Shown here piece by piece: positions 38,555-47,076 of a stretch of 64,000 nt of DNA; the first letter of the stretch is position 1, and each line of letters opens with the position of its first letter. The DNA comes from Streptomyces roseifaciens (lineage in GTDB: Bacteria; Actinomycetota; Actinomycetes; Streptomycetales; Streptomycetaceae): assembly GCF_001445655.1 (NCBI RefSeq), contig NZ_LNBE01000004.1, forward strand, positions 372,001 through 436,000. Reading direction: 5' to 3'. The notes beneath the pieces were generated by a model. It saw only the letters and a list, made by a program, of their open reading frames with translations. It did not search any database and was not told where the DNA came from. A program made the position numbers and the translations under genes.

Positions 38555-38623
38555 GTGCCGTTTACGGTGGAGACGTAGGAAAAAACCGTAGGGAAAGCTG
38601 TCGTCCCCCAGCCGAGGAGCGTC

Positions 38624-39421
38624 ATGGAAGCCGTGGCCGTGATCGTCGTTCTGATCTTCGCGGTCCTCGTCGCACTCGGGGTGATCGCCACGGTCAGGAC
38701 GGCACGGGCGGTCAAGCGCGGAGTGGACCGCACCGTCGGCCAGGCGCGCCGCACGGTCGAGGACACCCGGTTGAAGGCCCGGCAGTTCGCCCAGCCGGGA
38801 GCGGCCGGGGAGGTCGCCCAGCTGCGCCTGTCCCTGCGCACGTCGATGCGCGCCACGCAGGACGCCCTGCAGAGCGCCGCGCCCGACGACGCCTCGCTGT
38901 CCGAGGCGCTCGCCCTCTTCCAGCGGCTCAGCGCCCACGGCCACGAGCTCGACGACGAGCTCAAGCGCCTGGAGAACGAGCCGGACAAGGCCCGCGTCGC
39001 GGCCTGCCTGCCCGAGCTCCGCGAGCGCACGGCCCGCGTCAAGGACTCGGCGGACTCCCTGCGCTTCGCCGCCCAGGACCGCGCCCGGCGCTTCGCCGAG
39101 GACGACCTGGAGACGCTGAGCGGCCAGATCCGCATGGAGGCGGGGGCGCTGCGGCACTGGAGCGACGAGCCGGTGGCCGGAGGGGCTGCGGGCATGCCGG
39201 GTCCGGCCGGTCCGGTGGGTGCGCAGGCTGCGGCGGGTGGGCAGGCTGCGGCGAGTGCGCCGGCCGGGGAGCCGGCTGCGGCTCCGGGCGCCGGTGCACC
39301 GGCGGGGGAGCGGCCCGAGCCCGCGCCCGAGCCTCGTGCGATCACCGGGCGGGACCAGGACGGATGGCGGCAGCCGGGCTATTCCTGGCAGAAGACGAGC
39401 CGCCCGGAGAGCACCACCTGA
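38624..39421 (+). CDS. Membrane-anchored coiled-coil-like protein of unknown function
   Basis: 265 aa from ATG 38624 (GAGGAG upstream). One N-terminal membrane helix (about 3-22, AVAVIVVLIFAVLVALGVIA) is followed by a basic helical segment and an alpha-helical region with heptad-like leucines (about 50-180). The C-terminus is Ala/Gly/Pro-rich with repeated GGQAA/AGEPAA blocks and ends WQKTSRPES. The gene is conserved in Streptomyces by my recollection. It might be a membrane scaffold; no enzymatic motif is seen. Confidence 0.75.
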   Translation: MEAVAVIVVLIFAVLVALGVIATVRTARAVKRGVDRTVGQARRTVEDTRLKARQFAQPGAAGEVAQLRLSLRTSMRATQDALQSAAPDDASLSEALALFQRLSAHGHELDDELKRLENEPDKARVAACLPELRERTARVKDSADSLRFAAQDRARRFAEDDLETLSGQIRMEAGALRHWSDEPVAGGAAGMPGPAGPVGAQAAAGGQAAASAPAGEPAAAPGAGAPAGERPEPAPEPRAITGRDQDGWRQPGYSWQKTSRPESTT

Positions 39422-39582
39422 CCGGTCCGGTGCGCCCGCTGCTCGCGGCCCGCTGCCTGTGCCCCGGTGCGCCCTGTGCGTGTGTCCCGTGCGTGTACCC
39501 CATGCGGCCTTCCGCTGTCCGGCGGTCCCGCGGGATGATCACCTGTACGGGGCCCGTACTGCCGTCGGAGCGCCCCTGCGGG

Positions 39583-39598
39583 TAATCTCCGGAACATG
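39583..39598 (+). promoter_or_regulatory. Leaderless promoter -10 of degV
   Basis: TAATCT (39583-39588) lies 7 nt before ATG 39596, without a Shine-Dalgarno. Confidence 0.6.
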
Positions 39599-40441
39599 TC
39601 CCGCCATGTCGCTGTCATTACTGATTCAACGGCCTATCTGCCGCAGCGGGCGATGGAGCGGCACAGCATCACCGCCGTACCGCTGACCGTCGTACTGGGC
39701 GACGAAGCGCTCGAAGAGGGCACCGAGATCTCGGCCCGCAGTGTGGCCCAGGCCCTGCAGAAGCGCAGGTCGGTGACCACTTCCCGGCCCGGCCCCGAGG
39801 TCTTCGCGGCCGCCTATCGCGCGGCGGCCGAGGCCGGCGCGCGGGGCATCGTCTCGCTGCACCTGTCGGCCGAGTTCTCCGGTACGTACGACGCGGCGGT
39901 CCTCGCGGCGCGCGAGGCGCCGGTGCCGGTGCGGGTCGTGGACACCGGCATGGTCGCCATGGCCCTCGGTTTCTGCGCGCTGGCCGCCGCCGAGACGGCG
40001 GACGCCGGCGGCACCCTCGACGAGGTCGTCGCCGCCGCGGAGAAGCGGGCCCAGGGCACGGCCGCCTTCTTCTACGTCGACACCCTCGACTACCTCCGGC
40101 GGGGCGGCCGCATCGGCGCGGCCCAGGCCCTGCTGGGCTCGGCGCTCGCCGTCAAACCGCTGCTGCAGCTGGAGGGCGGCCGCATCGAGCTGCGCGAGAA
40201 GGTGCGCACGGCGTCCAAGGCCATCGCCCGGCTGGAGGAGATCGCGGTGGAGCGCGCGGGCGCGGCCCCCGTCGACATCGCCGTCCACCACCTGGCCGCC
40301 CCCGACCGCGCGACCCTGCTGGCCGACCGGCTGCGGGAGCGGCTGCCGGCGCTGGAGGAGCTGCACGTCAGCGAGGTGGGCGCGGTCATCGGGGCGCACA
40401 CCGGGCCGGGGTTGCTGGGCGTGGTGGTGGCACCGAAGTAG
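39596..40441 (+). CDS. DegV family fatty-acid-binding protein
   Basis: 281 aa. DegV/FakB proteins bind a fatty acid and, in Firmicutes, present it to FakA kinase. Family motifs are AVITDSTAYLP, TSRPGPEVFAAAY and SLHLSAEFSGTY. FakA is not in the window, so the role in Streptomyces is unclear. The start is supported by a leaderless promoter. Confidence 0.92.
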   Translation: MSRHVAVITDSTAYLPQRAMERHSITAVPLTVVLGDEALEEGTEISARSVAQALQKRRSVTTSRPGPEVFAAAYRAAAEAGARGIVSLHLSAEFSGTYDAAVLAAREAPVPVRVVDTGMVAMALGFCALAAAETADAGGTLDEVVAAAEKRAQGTAAFFYVDTLDYLRRGGRIGAAQALLGSALAVKPLLQLEGGRIELREKVRTASKAIARLEEIAVERAGAAPVDIAVHHLAAPDRATLLADRLRERLPALEELHVSEVGAVIGAHTGPGLLGVVVAPK

Positions 40442-40546
40442 GGCCGCAGCTCCTTGTCCTTCCCCCGGTGGGGTGACGGGGTTATCCACAACTGCCGGGA
40501 TATCCACGGGAATCGGGCCGTCCGAGCGGGATCGGGCGTCTCGCTC

Positions 40547-40562
40547 TACGGTCTTGCGCATG
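40547..40562 (+). promoter_or_regulatory. Leaderless promoter -10 of comEA
   Basis: TACGGT (40547-40552) lies 7 nt before ATG 40560; this favours 40560 over the in-frame ATG at 40473. Confidence 0.6.
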
Positions 40563-41411
40563 ACGGATCGCCCGAGAAATGCGGCAGTTGAGCCCGGCGG
40601 CCCTTCGCTGCGGGAGCGGGCGGGGGAGCTGTTTCCGGGGCGGCCGGCGGGGCCTGCCTCGGGTGCGGAAGACTCCGGCGGACTGAATGACCCTCGCAGC
40701 GGGGCGAGTTGGCGGCTCGCGCTGCGGGAGCGGCTGCCGCTGTGGGCGCAGCTGCGGTGCGGCATCGAGCCGAGGACGCTCGCGGCGCTGACGGTCCTGC
40801 TGGTCGCCGCGTGCGCCTTCGCCGCGTACCACTTCCTGGCCGGGCGCCCGCAGACCGTGCGGGTGCCCTCACGGGAGGCACCGGCCGCAGCGGCCGCGCC
40901 GCCGTCCTCGCCGGCCGTTCCCGCGCCCGTCGCGCCCTCGGTGGCCCGTACGGGCGGGGCGGTGGTGGTGGACGTGGCGGGCAAGGTCCGCAAGCCCGGC
41001 GTGCTGCGCCTGCCGCCCGGATCGAGGGTGGCCGACGCGCTGGCCGCGGCCGGAGGAGCCCGGCCGGGGGCGGACACGACGGGCATCAACCGGGCGCGCG
41101 TCCTCGTGGACGGCGAGCAGATCGTGGTGGGCGCACCGGGGCCCGCGGCTGCTCCGGGCGTCCCCGGAGCCTCGGCGGCCCCCGGGGCTCCGGCGGGTGC
41201 GGGAGGCCCGGCGCCCGGCGTGCCGCTGAGCCTGAACGCCGCGACGGCCGAGCAGCTGGACGCCCTGCCGGGCGTCGGGCCCGTCCTGGCCCGGCACATC
41301 CTCGACTACCGCACGCAGCACGGCGGTTTCCGCTCCGTCGAAGAACTGCGCCGGGTCAACGGCATCGGCAGCCGCCGCTTCACCGACCTCCGCCCGCTGG
41401 TGCAGCCATGA
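40560..41411 (+). CDS. comEA: ComEA-like DNA-binding competence protein
   Basis: A 283-aa membrane-anchored protein with one membrane helix (about residues 76-95), a Pro/Ala linker, an SLBB-type domain (VDVAGKVRKPGVLRLPPG onward, about 137-195) and a C-terminal helix-hairpin-helix pair (LNAATAEQLDALPGVGPVLA and ELRRVNGIGSRRF). ComEA binds incoming double-stranded DNA on the outer face and passes it to ComEC. The stop overlaps the comEC ATG (ATGA). Confidence 0.9.
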   Translation: MTDRPRNAAVEPGGPSLRERAGELFPGRPAGPASGAEDSGGLNDPRSGASWRLALRERLPLWAQLRCGIEPRTLAALTVLLVAACAFAAYHFLAGRPQTVRVPSREAPAAAAAPPSSPAVPAPVAPSVARTGGAVVVDVAGKVRKPGVLRLPPGSRVADALAAAGGARPGADTTGINRARVLVDGEQIVVGAPGPAAAPGVPGASAAPGAPAGAGGPAPGVPLSLNAATAEQLDALPGVGPVLARHILDYRTQHGGFRSVEELRRVNGIGSRRFTDLRPLVQP

Positions 41412-43963
41412 CGACCACCACCGACACCGGACCGCCGCCCGAAGCCCTACCCGGGCTCCGCCGCGAGGGCCCAGTGGACCTGCGGCTGGTGGCGCCCGCG
41501 TTGGCGGCGTGGGCGGCAGCGGCCGCGGCCCTGACGGCGACGGGGTGGACGGTCGCTCTGTCGGCGGCGGCCGGAGTGCCGGCGGCCGGGGCACTCATGG
41601 TGGGCGCGCTCGCCGCCGGTGGCGGCCGCGGCCCCCACGGGCCGCCGGACCCACAGAGCGGCGCCCCGTTCCGCGCACGAGGCCCGCGGCGTGGGATCGT
41701 CGTCGCTCTCGCCGCCGTCCTGTTGTGTGCCGCCGCCGGTGCGGCGGTGGCCGCCCTGCGGGGTGCCGACGTCCGCCGTGGGCCGTTGCCCGGGCTGGCT
41801 CGCGGACAGGCCGACGTCGCCGTCGAGGCCACGGTCACCACCGACCCCAGGGCCACGCGTCCCCACGCGCGGGGCGCGGTCCATGCGGCGCCGGCGGTCG
41901 TGATCGGGGCCGAGGCCACCGAGGTCACCGCCGGGCGCATCACCACCGCCGTCCGTACGCCCGTGCTGCTGATCGCGCCGCCCTCCTGGGCCGGGCTGCT
42001 GCCCTCCACCCGGGTCCGGGCCGAGGGGCGCCTGGCCCTGCCGTCCCGGGCGGCGGGCTCCGGGCCCCCGCCCGCCGCGGTCCTGCGGATCGGCGGCCGG
42101 GAGCCGCCCGCCGTCGTGGGCGGCCCCAGTGCGGTCCAGCGGGTCGCGGCCCGGTTCCGCGCCGGTCTGCGGGACGCCACGGACGGGCTGGACCCGGACG
42201 CCCGCGCGCTGCTTCCCGGGCTGGTGGTGGGGGACACCTCCCGGGTTCCGGAGGACCTCGACGAGGCGTTCCGGGCGACCGGGATGACGCACCTGCTGGC
42301 CGTCTCCGGCAGCAATCTCGCGATCCTGCTCGCGGTGCTCGTCGGCCCGCCGCACCTGGCCGCGCGGGCCGAGCGCCGCGGGCTCGCCGCCCGGCTCGGG
42401 GTGCCCCTGCGGGCCACGGCGGTGCTGGGCGCGGGGCTCGTGCTGGGGTTCGTCGTGGTGTGCCGCCCCGAGCCGAGCGTGCTGCGGGCGGCCGCCTGCG
42501 GACTGGTGCTGCTGCTCGCGCTCGCCACGGGCCGCCGGCGCAGCCTGCTGCCCGCCCTGGCAGCGGCCGCCCTGCTGCTCGTGCTCTACGACCCCTGGCT
42601 GGCCCGCAGCCCCGGCTTTCTGCTGTCGGTGCTGGCCACCGGCGCCCTCCTGACCCTCGCGCCGCACTGGAGCGCCGCCCTGCAACGACGAGGGGTGCCG
42701 CCACGCCCGGCCGAGGCCCTGGCCGCGGCTGCCGCCGCGCAGGCCGTCTGCGCGCCGGTGATCGCGGTGCTCGCGGAGCGGGTGAGCCTGGTGGCGGTGC
42801 CCTGCAATCTCCTCGCCGAGGCAGCGGTCGCGCCCGCCACGGTGCTGGGCTTCGCCGCGATGGCCGTGTCCCCCGTGGCCCCGGCCGTCGCGGAGGGGTG
42901 CGCCTGGCTCGCGTCCTGGCCCGCATCGTGGGCCGCCGCGGTGGCCCGTACGGGCGCGGGTCTGCCCGGCGCGGAGCTCGGCTGGCCGGGCGGCTGGGCC
43001 GGGGGCCTGCTGCTGGCCGCCCTGACGGCTGCCGCCGTGCTCGCCGCCCGCGGGCTGCTGCGCAGCCCCTGGGCCTGTGCGGGCTGTGCGCTGCTGCTGC
43101 TCGTGGCGGTCGTCCGCCCGGCGCCCCTGACCCGGGCGGTGACGGGCTGGCCGCCGCCCGGGTGGCGCCTCACCGCGTGCGACGTGGGCCAGGGGGACGC
43201 GCTGGTGCTCGCGGCGGGCGAGGGGAGCGCGGTGGTCGTGGACGCCGGTCCGGAGCCGCGCGCGGTCGACCGGTGCCTGCGGGCCCTCGGCGTGGACAGC
43301 GTGCCGCTCGTCCTGCTGAGCCACTTCCACGCCGACCACGTCGACGGCCTGCCCGGGGTGCTGCGCGGGCGCGCGGTCGGGGCCGTCGAGACGACGTCGC
43401 TCGCCGAACCCCCGGGCCGGGCCGCCTTCGTCCGCCGCGAGGCCGGGCGCGCGCACGTGCCCGTGACCACGGCCCGGCCGGGGGAGCGCGGCCGGGTGGG
43501 GGAGCTGGAGTGGGAGGTGCTGTGGCCGCCGCCCGCGGGCACGTCGGCCGTGGCGGAGGAGGGCCCCAACGACGCCAGCGTCACCCTGCTGGTCCGCAGC
43601 GGGGGCCTGACCGCACTGCTCCTCGGCGACCTCGAACCGCCCGCTCAGCAGGCCCTCGCGGAGGCGCATCCCGGGCTGCCCGCCGTGGACGTCCTGAAGG
43701 TCGCCCACCACGGCTCCGCGTACCAGGACCCGCAGTTGATACGCAGGCTCCGCCCCCGCCTGGCCGTCGTCTCGGCCGGCGCCGGGAACCCGTACGGGCA
43801 CCCGTCGCCGCGCACGCTCGCCGCGCTCCGGGAGCAGGGTGCGGCCGTCGTCCGCACGGACACCGACGGGCCGGTCGCGGTGACGGGCGCGGGGAGGGAG
43901 GTCGCAGCGGTCACGAAGGCTTCCGCCGGCCGGCGGCGAGCAGGGGCGGGAGGACAGGCATGA
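41408..43963 (+). CDS. comEC: ComEC/Rec2-family DNA uptake channel
   Basis: An 851-aa protein with an N-terminal DUF4131-like segment, a competence domain with about ten membrane helices (residues about 20-560) and a C-terminal metallo-beta-lactamase-like domain (LLSHFHADHVDGLPG, VAHHGSAYQ). ATG 41408 overlaps the comEA stop. In competent bacteria it translocates single-stranded DNA. Streptomyces are not naturally competent in the standard sense, so the physiological role here is uncertain. The gene pair is followed at a distance by holA, the usual actinobacterial context. Confidence 0.92.
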   Translation: MTTTTDTGPPPEALPGLRREGPVDLRLVAPALAAWAAAAAALTATGWTVALSAAAGVPAAGALMVGALAAGGGRGPHGPPDPQSGAPFRARGPRRGIVVALAAVLLCAAAGAAVAALRGADVRRGPLPGLARGQADVAVEATVTTDPRATRPHARGAVHAAPAVVIGAEATEVTAGRITTAVRTPVLLIAPPSWAGLLPSTRVRAEGRLALPSRAAGSGPPPAAVLRIGGREPPAVVGGPSAVQRVAARFRAGLRDATDGLDPDARALLPGLVVGDTSRVPEDLDEAFRATGMTHLLAVSGSNLAILLAVLVGPPHLAARAERRGLAARLGVPLRATAVLGAGLVLGFVVVCRPEPSVLRAAACGLVLLLALATGRRRSLLPALAAAALLLVLYDPWLARSPGFLLSVLATGALLTLAPHWSAALQRRGVPPRPAEALAAAAAAQAVCAPVIAVLAERVSLVAVPCNLLAEAAVAPATVLGFAAMAVSPVAPAVAEGCAWLASWPASWAAAVARTGAGLPGAELGWPGGWAGGLLLAALTAAAVLAARGLLRSPWACAGCALLLLVAVVRPAPLTRAVTGWPPPGWRLTACDVGQGDALVLAAGEGSAVVVDAGPEPRAVDRCLRALGVDSVPLVLLSHFHADHVDGLPGVLRGRAVGAVETTSLAEPPGRAAFVRREAGRAHVPVTTARPGERGRVGELEWEVLWPPPAGTSAVAEEGPNDASVTLLVRSGGLTALLLGDLEPPAQQALAEAHPGLPAVDVLKVAHHGSAYQDPQLIRRLRPRLAVVSAGAGNPYGHPSPRTLAALREQGAAVVRTDTDGPVAVTGAGREVAAVTKASAGRRRAGAGGQA

Positions 43964-43966
43964 GAG

Positions 43967-44090
43967 GACAGGGGCGAGCGAGCAGGAGCGAGAGGACAGG
44001 GACAAGGGACGAGCGAGCAGGAACGAGAGACCAGGGACCAGGGACGAGCGACCAGGGACGGGAGAGCAAGGACACAGAGATGCAGGACCA
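43967..44090 (+). repeat. Purine-rich imperfect tandem repeats
   Basis: About 120 bp nearly devoid of T and dominated by A/G. Three imperfect ~30-40-bp blocks share GACGAGCGAGCAGGAACGAG and its variants. It lies between comEC and the acetyltransferase gene. No terminator or gene is evident. Confidence 0.65.
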
Positions 44091-44133
44091 CAGCCCGATG
44101 TCACCGGCCCCCGGCCTGAGGGATAACTGACCC

Positions 44134-44988
44134 ATGGACAAGATCATCAGTGACGAGGCGGTCGACGCCTATCTGAGCCGCATCGGCGGCACCCGCCCCT
44201 CCGCCGCGGGTCCGGAGGCGCTGCGCGAGCTCCACATCCGCCACCTGCACGCGGTGCCCTTCGAGAACCTCTCGGTCCACCTGGGCGAGGAGGTCGTGCT
44301 GGACCCCGCCGCCCTGGTGGCCAAGGTGACCGCCGGGCGCGGCGGATTCTGCTACGAACTCAACGGCGCCTTCGCCGCGCTGCTGAGCGCCCTGGGCTAC
44401 CGGGTCACGCTGCTGGCCGGGCGGGTGGTGGGGCCCGACGGCTCGTTCGGGCCGCCCTTCGACCACCTCGCGCTGCGGGTCGACGCCGGGGAGCCGTGGC
44501 TGGTGGACATCGGCTTCGGCAGGAACAGCCACTACCCGCTGCGGTTCGACGAGCGGGGGGAACAGCCCGACCCCGCCGGGACCTTCCGGATAGCCGAGAC
44601 GGAGGACGGGGACCTCGACGTCCTCAAGGACGGCGAGCTGCAGTACCGCCTCGAACGCCGGCCCCGGGAGCTGGCGGACTTCGAGGGCTGCTGCTGGTGG
44701 CACCGCACCTCGCCCAAGTCCCTCTTCACCCAGGCGGTGATCTGCTCGATGCTCGCCGGCGAGGGCCGGGTCACCATCAGCGACCGCACCCTGGTGACCA
44801 GCGGCCCGACGGGCCGTCAGGTGCTGACGCTGGCGGAGGAGGAGATCCTGCCCGCCTTCCGGGAGCACTTCGGCATGGAGCTGGAGCGCGTACCGCAGGC
44901 GCGCCCGGCTCAGGCACGCCCGTCGCAGGCGGGCGGTCCGCAGGAGGCCGGGGCGCAGGCGGGCGGTCCGGTCCCCGCGGAGGGGTGA
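44134..44988 (+). CDS. Arylamine N-acetyltransferase
   Basis: 284 aa. Transfers acetyl (or propionyl) from CoA to arylamines or hydrazines. The catalytic triad is visible as C73 in RGGFCYELN, H111 in DHLAL and D125 in LVDIGFG. In actinomycetes relatives also close amide bonds in ansamycins (RifF-type) and act in cholesterol catabolism; no such cluster is nearby. The C-terminal 30 residues are a disordered Gln/Ala/Pro tail (repeated QARPAQARPSQA) beyond the usual family length. The gene stops 1 bp before the convergent small gene stop. Confidence 0.93.
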   Translation: MDKIISDEAVDAYLSRIGGTRPSAAGPEALRELHIRHLHAVPFENLSVHLGEEVVLDPAALVAKVTAGRGGFCYELNGAFAALLSALGYRVTLLAGRVVGPDGSFGPPFDHLALRVDAGEPWLVDIGFGRNSHYPLRFDERGEQPDPAGTFRIAETEDGDLDVLKDGELQYRLERRPRELADFEGCCWWHRTSPKSLFTQAVICSMLAGEGRVTISDRTLVTSGPTGRQVLTLAEEEILPAFREHFGMELERVPQARPAQARPSQAGGPQEAGAQAGGPVPAEG

Positions 44989-44989
44989 G

Positions 44990-45268
44990 TCACTCCCTTT
45001 CGAGCCAGCCGTCGTACTCCTCGGCGAGCTCGCGCAGGGCGGCGAGGTCGAGTTCCCCTTCCGGGTCCTCCAGGACGACCAGCCACTGGGCGTCCTCGGC
45101 GTCGTCCTCGCCGGCCAGCGCCTCGCGCACTATCTGCGGGTCGTCGTCCAGGGTGAAGCGCTGGGCGGCCTCCTCGGCCGCCTCCTCGGCGGCGTCGCGG
45201 TCGGGAAGCACCAGGAGGTGTCGTACGGAATCGGTGTCTGAAGAGAGATAACGGCTGCTCACACGCAC
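44990..45268 (-). CDS. Acidic conserved small protein
   Basis: 92 aa, very acidic, with SSRYLSSDTDSVRHLLVLPD, an Ala/Glu helix (AAEEAAEEAAQRF), a segment DAQWLVVLEDPEGELDL, and an end EEYDGWLERE. No named domain is recognised; the WLVVLEDP element resembles the sort seen in RNase E inhibitor-like small proteins only superficially. It has a GTG start (45268, or 45262). Divergent from holA, with which it shares a ~66-bp spacer. Confidence 0.7.
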   Translation of the reverse strand: MRVSSRYLSSDTDSVRHLLVLPDRDAAEEAAEEAAQRFTLDDDPQIVREALAGEDDAEDAQWLVVLEDPEGELDLAALRELAEEYDGWLERE

Positions 45269-45334
45269 ATTGTGCGATACCGGGGGACGGCTGCGCGGGG
45301 GGAGGTGTCAGTAGCGCGTGGGATGCTGGACGCG

Positions 45335-46321
45335 ATGGCCAGGAAGACTGCAACCGACGATCTGCTCGCCCCCCTCACGCTCGCCGTGGGCCAGGAGGAT
45401 CTCCTGCTGGACCGCGCCGTCCGGGAGGTGGTCGCGGCCGCCCGCGCCGCCGACGCCGACACCGACGTCCGCGACCTCACCCCCGATGCGCTCCAGCCGG
45501 GCACCCTCGCCGAGCTGACCAGCCCCTCGCTCTTCGCCGAGCGCAAGGTCGTGATCGTCCGCAACGCCCAGGACCTCTCCGCGGACACGATCAAGGACGT
45601 GAAGGGGTATCTCTCCGCGCCCGCCGAGGAGATCACCCTGGTGCTGCTCCACGCGGGCGGCGCCAAGGGCAAGGGCCTGCTGGACGCGGCGCGCAAGGCC
45701 GGGGCGCGCGAGGTCGCCTGCCCCAAGATGACCAAGCCTGCCGACCGCCTGGCATTCGTGCGGGGTGAGTTCCGGGCCGCCGGCCGTTCCGCGACCCCCG
45801 AGGCCTGCCAGAACCTGGTGGATGCGATCGGCAGCGATCTGCGGGAGCTGGCCAGCGCCTGCACGCAGCTCGTCGCCGACATCGACGGCACGATCGACGC
45901 CGCCGTCGTCGGCCGCTATTACACGGGCCGCGCCGAGGCCTCCAGCTTCACCGTCGCCGACCGCGCGGTGGAGGGGCGGACCGCCGAGGCGCTGGAGGCG
46001 CTGCGCTGGTCGATGTCCACGGGCGTCGCGCCCGTCCTGATCACGAGTGCGCTCGCCCAGGGCGTCCGCGCCATCGGCAAGCTCGCCTCCGCCCCCCGCG
46101 GGGCGCGGCCCGGGGATCTGGCCAGGGATCTCGGGATGCCGCCGTGGAAGATCGACCGGGTGCGGCAGCAGATGCGGGGGTGGTCGGCGGACGGAGTGGC
46201 CGCGGCGCTGATCGCCGTCGCGGAGGCCGACGCGGGCGTCAAGGGCGGCGGTGACGATCCGGAGTACGCGCTCGAAAAGGCGGTCGTCGCCGTGGCGCGG
46301 GCGGCCCGTAGCCGCGGCTGA
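45335..46321 (+). CDS. holA: DNA polymerase III subunit delta
   Basis: 328 aa. The clamp-loader delta subunit opens the beta sliding clamp during replication. Conserved features are the N-terminal LAVGQEDLLLDRAV, SLFAERKVVIVRNAQ and the C-terminal RQQMRGW helix. ATG 45335 is preferred over ATG 45323 (GATGCT 7 nt upstream fits a leaderless -10 variant); an upstream start at 45272 seems too long. It follows comEC by 1.4 kb in the same direction, the common actinobacterial neighbourhood. Confidence 0.93.
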   Translation: MARKTATDDLLAPLTLAVGQEDLLLDRAVREVVAAARAADADTDVRDLTPDALQPGTLAELTSPSLFAERKVVIVRNAQDLSADTIKDVKGYLSAPAEEITLVLLHAGGAKGKGLLDAARKAGAREVACPKMTKPADRLAFVRGEFRAAGRSATPEACQNLVDAIGSDLRELASACTQLVADIDGTIDAAVVGRYYTGRAEASSFTVADRAVEGRTAEALEALRWSMSTGVAPVLITSALAQGVRAIGKLASAPRGARPGDLARDLGMPPWKIDRVRQQMRGWSADGVAAALIAVAEADAGVKGGGDDPEYALEKAVVAVARAARSRG

Positions 46322-46329
46322 GCGTCGTC

Positions 46330-46386
46330 GTCGACCGTCGTAAGGGGGGGGCAGAACATGTTCTGCCCCCCCTTACGACGGTCGAC
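46330..46386. terminator. Giant palindrome between holA and rpsT
   Basis: Arms 46330-46358 and 46359-46386 (GTCGACCGTCGTAAGG... with complement) match except for one extra G in the G-run. There is no spacer: the centre is GAACATGTTC. It starts 8 bp past holA and can form a ~28-bp RNA stem-loop or a DNA cruciform. Confidence 0.8.
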
Positions 46387-46414
46387 AACAATCCAGGCCC
46401 CGAAAACCCCGAAG

Positions 46415-46451
46415 GCCCCGGGTCACCCTTGGGGAAAGGGTGACCCGGGGC
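46415..46451 (-). terminator. Terminator of rpsT
   Basis: A perfect 16-bp stem (46415-46430 and 46436-46451, GCCCCGGGTCACCCTT and its complement) with 5-nt loop, about 145 bp beyond the rpsT stop. Confidence 0.8.
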
Positions 46452-46596
46452 CCGGGTTCGTTCATCGAGCCGTGAGGCTCATGCCGCGCCCGCGTGGCGA
46501 ACGACCGTGCGCGGCGGGGTGCCGTACCGGAGCGGTAGAGAGGGTCCGCTGGGTCCGGTGCCGGCGAAGGACCGGGGCTCACGCCCCGGAAAGGCT

Positions 46597-46863
46597 TCAG
46601 CCCTTGAGGGCGGCAACCTGCTTGGCCAGCGCCGACTTCTTGTTGGCGGCGGCGTTCTTGTGCAGGACACCCTTGGTGGCGGCCTTGTCGAGCTTCTTGC
46701 CGGCCAGGGCAACGGCGGCGGTGGCCTTCTCGGCGTCACCGGCGACGATGGCCTCGCGGGCCGCACGGACAGCGGTCTTGACCGCGGACTTGACGGCCTT
46801 GTTACGCAGGCGCGCCTTCTCGTTGGTCTTGTTCCGCTTGATCTGGGACTTGATGTTCGCCAC
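46597..46863 (-). CDS. rpsT: 30S ribosomal protein S20
   Basis: 88 aa, starting [20 protein letters not shown], with the long basic helices of S20. It is on the minus strand, divergent from lepA. GGCTCTTTCG is upstream, with a plausible ribosome-binding site GAAAAGG. A promoter is at 46947-46976. rpsT next to holA/lepA is common in actinobacteria. Confidence 0.98.
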   Translation of the reverse strand: MANIKSQIKRNKTNEKARLRNKAVKSAVKTAVRAAREAIVAGDAEKATAAVALAGKKLDKAATKGVLHKNAAANKKSALAKQVAALKG

Positions 46864-46946
46864 GAAAGAGCCTTTTCAGGTTCGTTGGATTTCGAGTACT
46901 GCGTGGTGTGGCCATCGTGTAGAGGGCACGACAGGCACAGTGGACC

Positions 46947-46976
46947 AGGCTACCAGTAGCCCCTCCGGCCGCCCAA
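46947..46976 (-). promoter_or_regulatory. Promoter of rpsT
   Basis: On the minus strand TTGGGC (46976-46971) and TAGCCT (46952-46947) are 18 bp apart; transcription would start around 46940, giving a leader of about 75 nt. Confidence 0.5.
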
Positions 46977-47076
46977 ACCGGACCGAGGCCGCCGGTCGTG
47001 GGACGATGGGGGAGTCGTATACCCGACTCCCGCCGAGACTGGCGTTCAAACGCCGAAGTCACCGAATGGATCCTGC

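Larger units (their letters stand above)
46322..46596. other. Convergent intergenic region, two large palindromes
   Basis: 275 bp between the 3' ends of holA and rpsT, containing the palindromes at 46330-46386 and 46415-46451; the rest shows no gene. Confidence 0.7.

Noticed and set aside
40473..40559. Longer comEA start at ATG 40473.
   Set aside because: No Shine-Dalgarno, and the leaderless -10 sits between it and ATG 40560.
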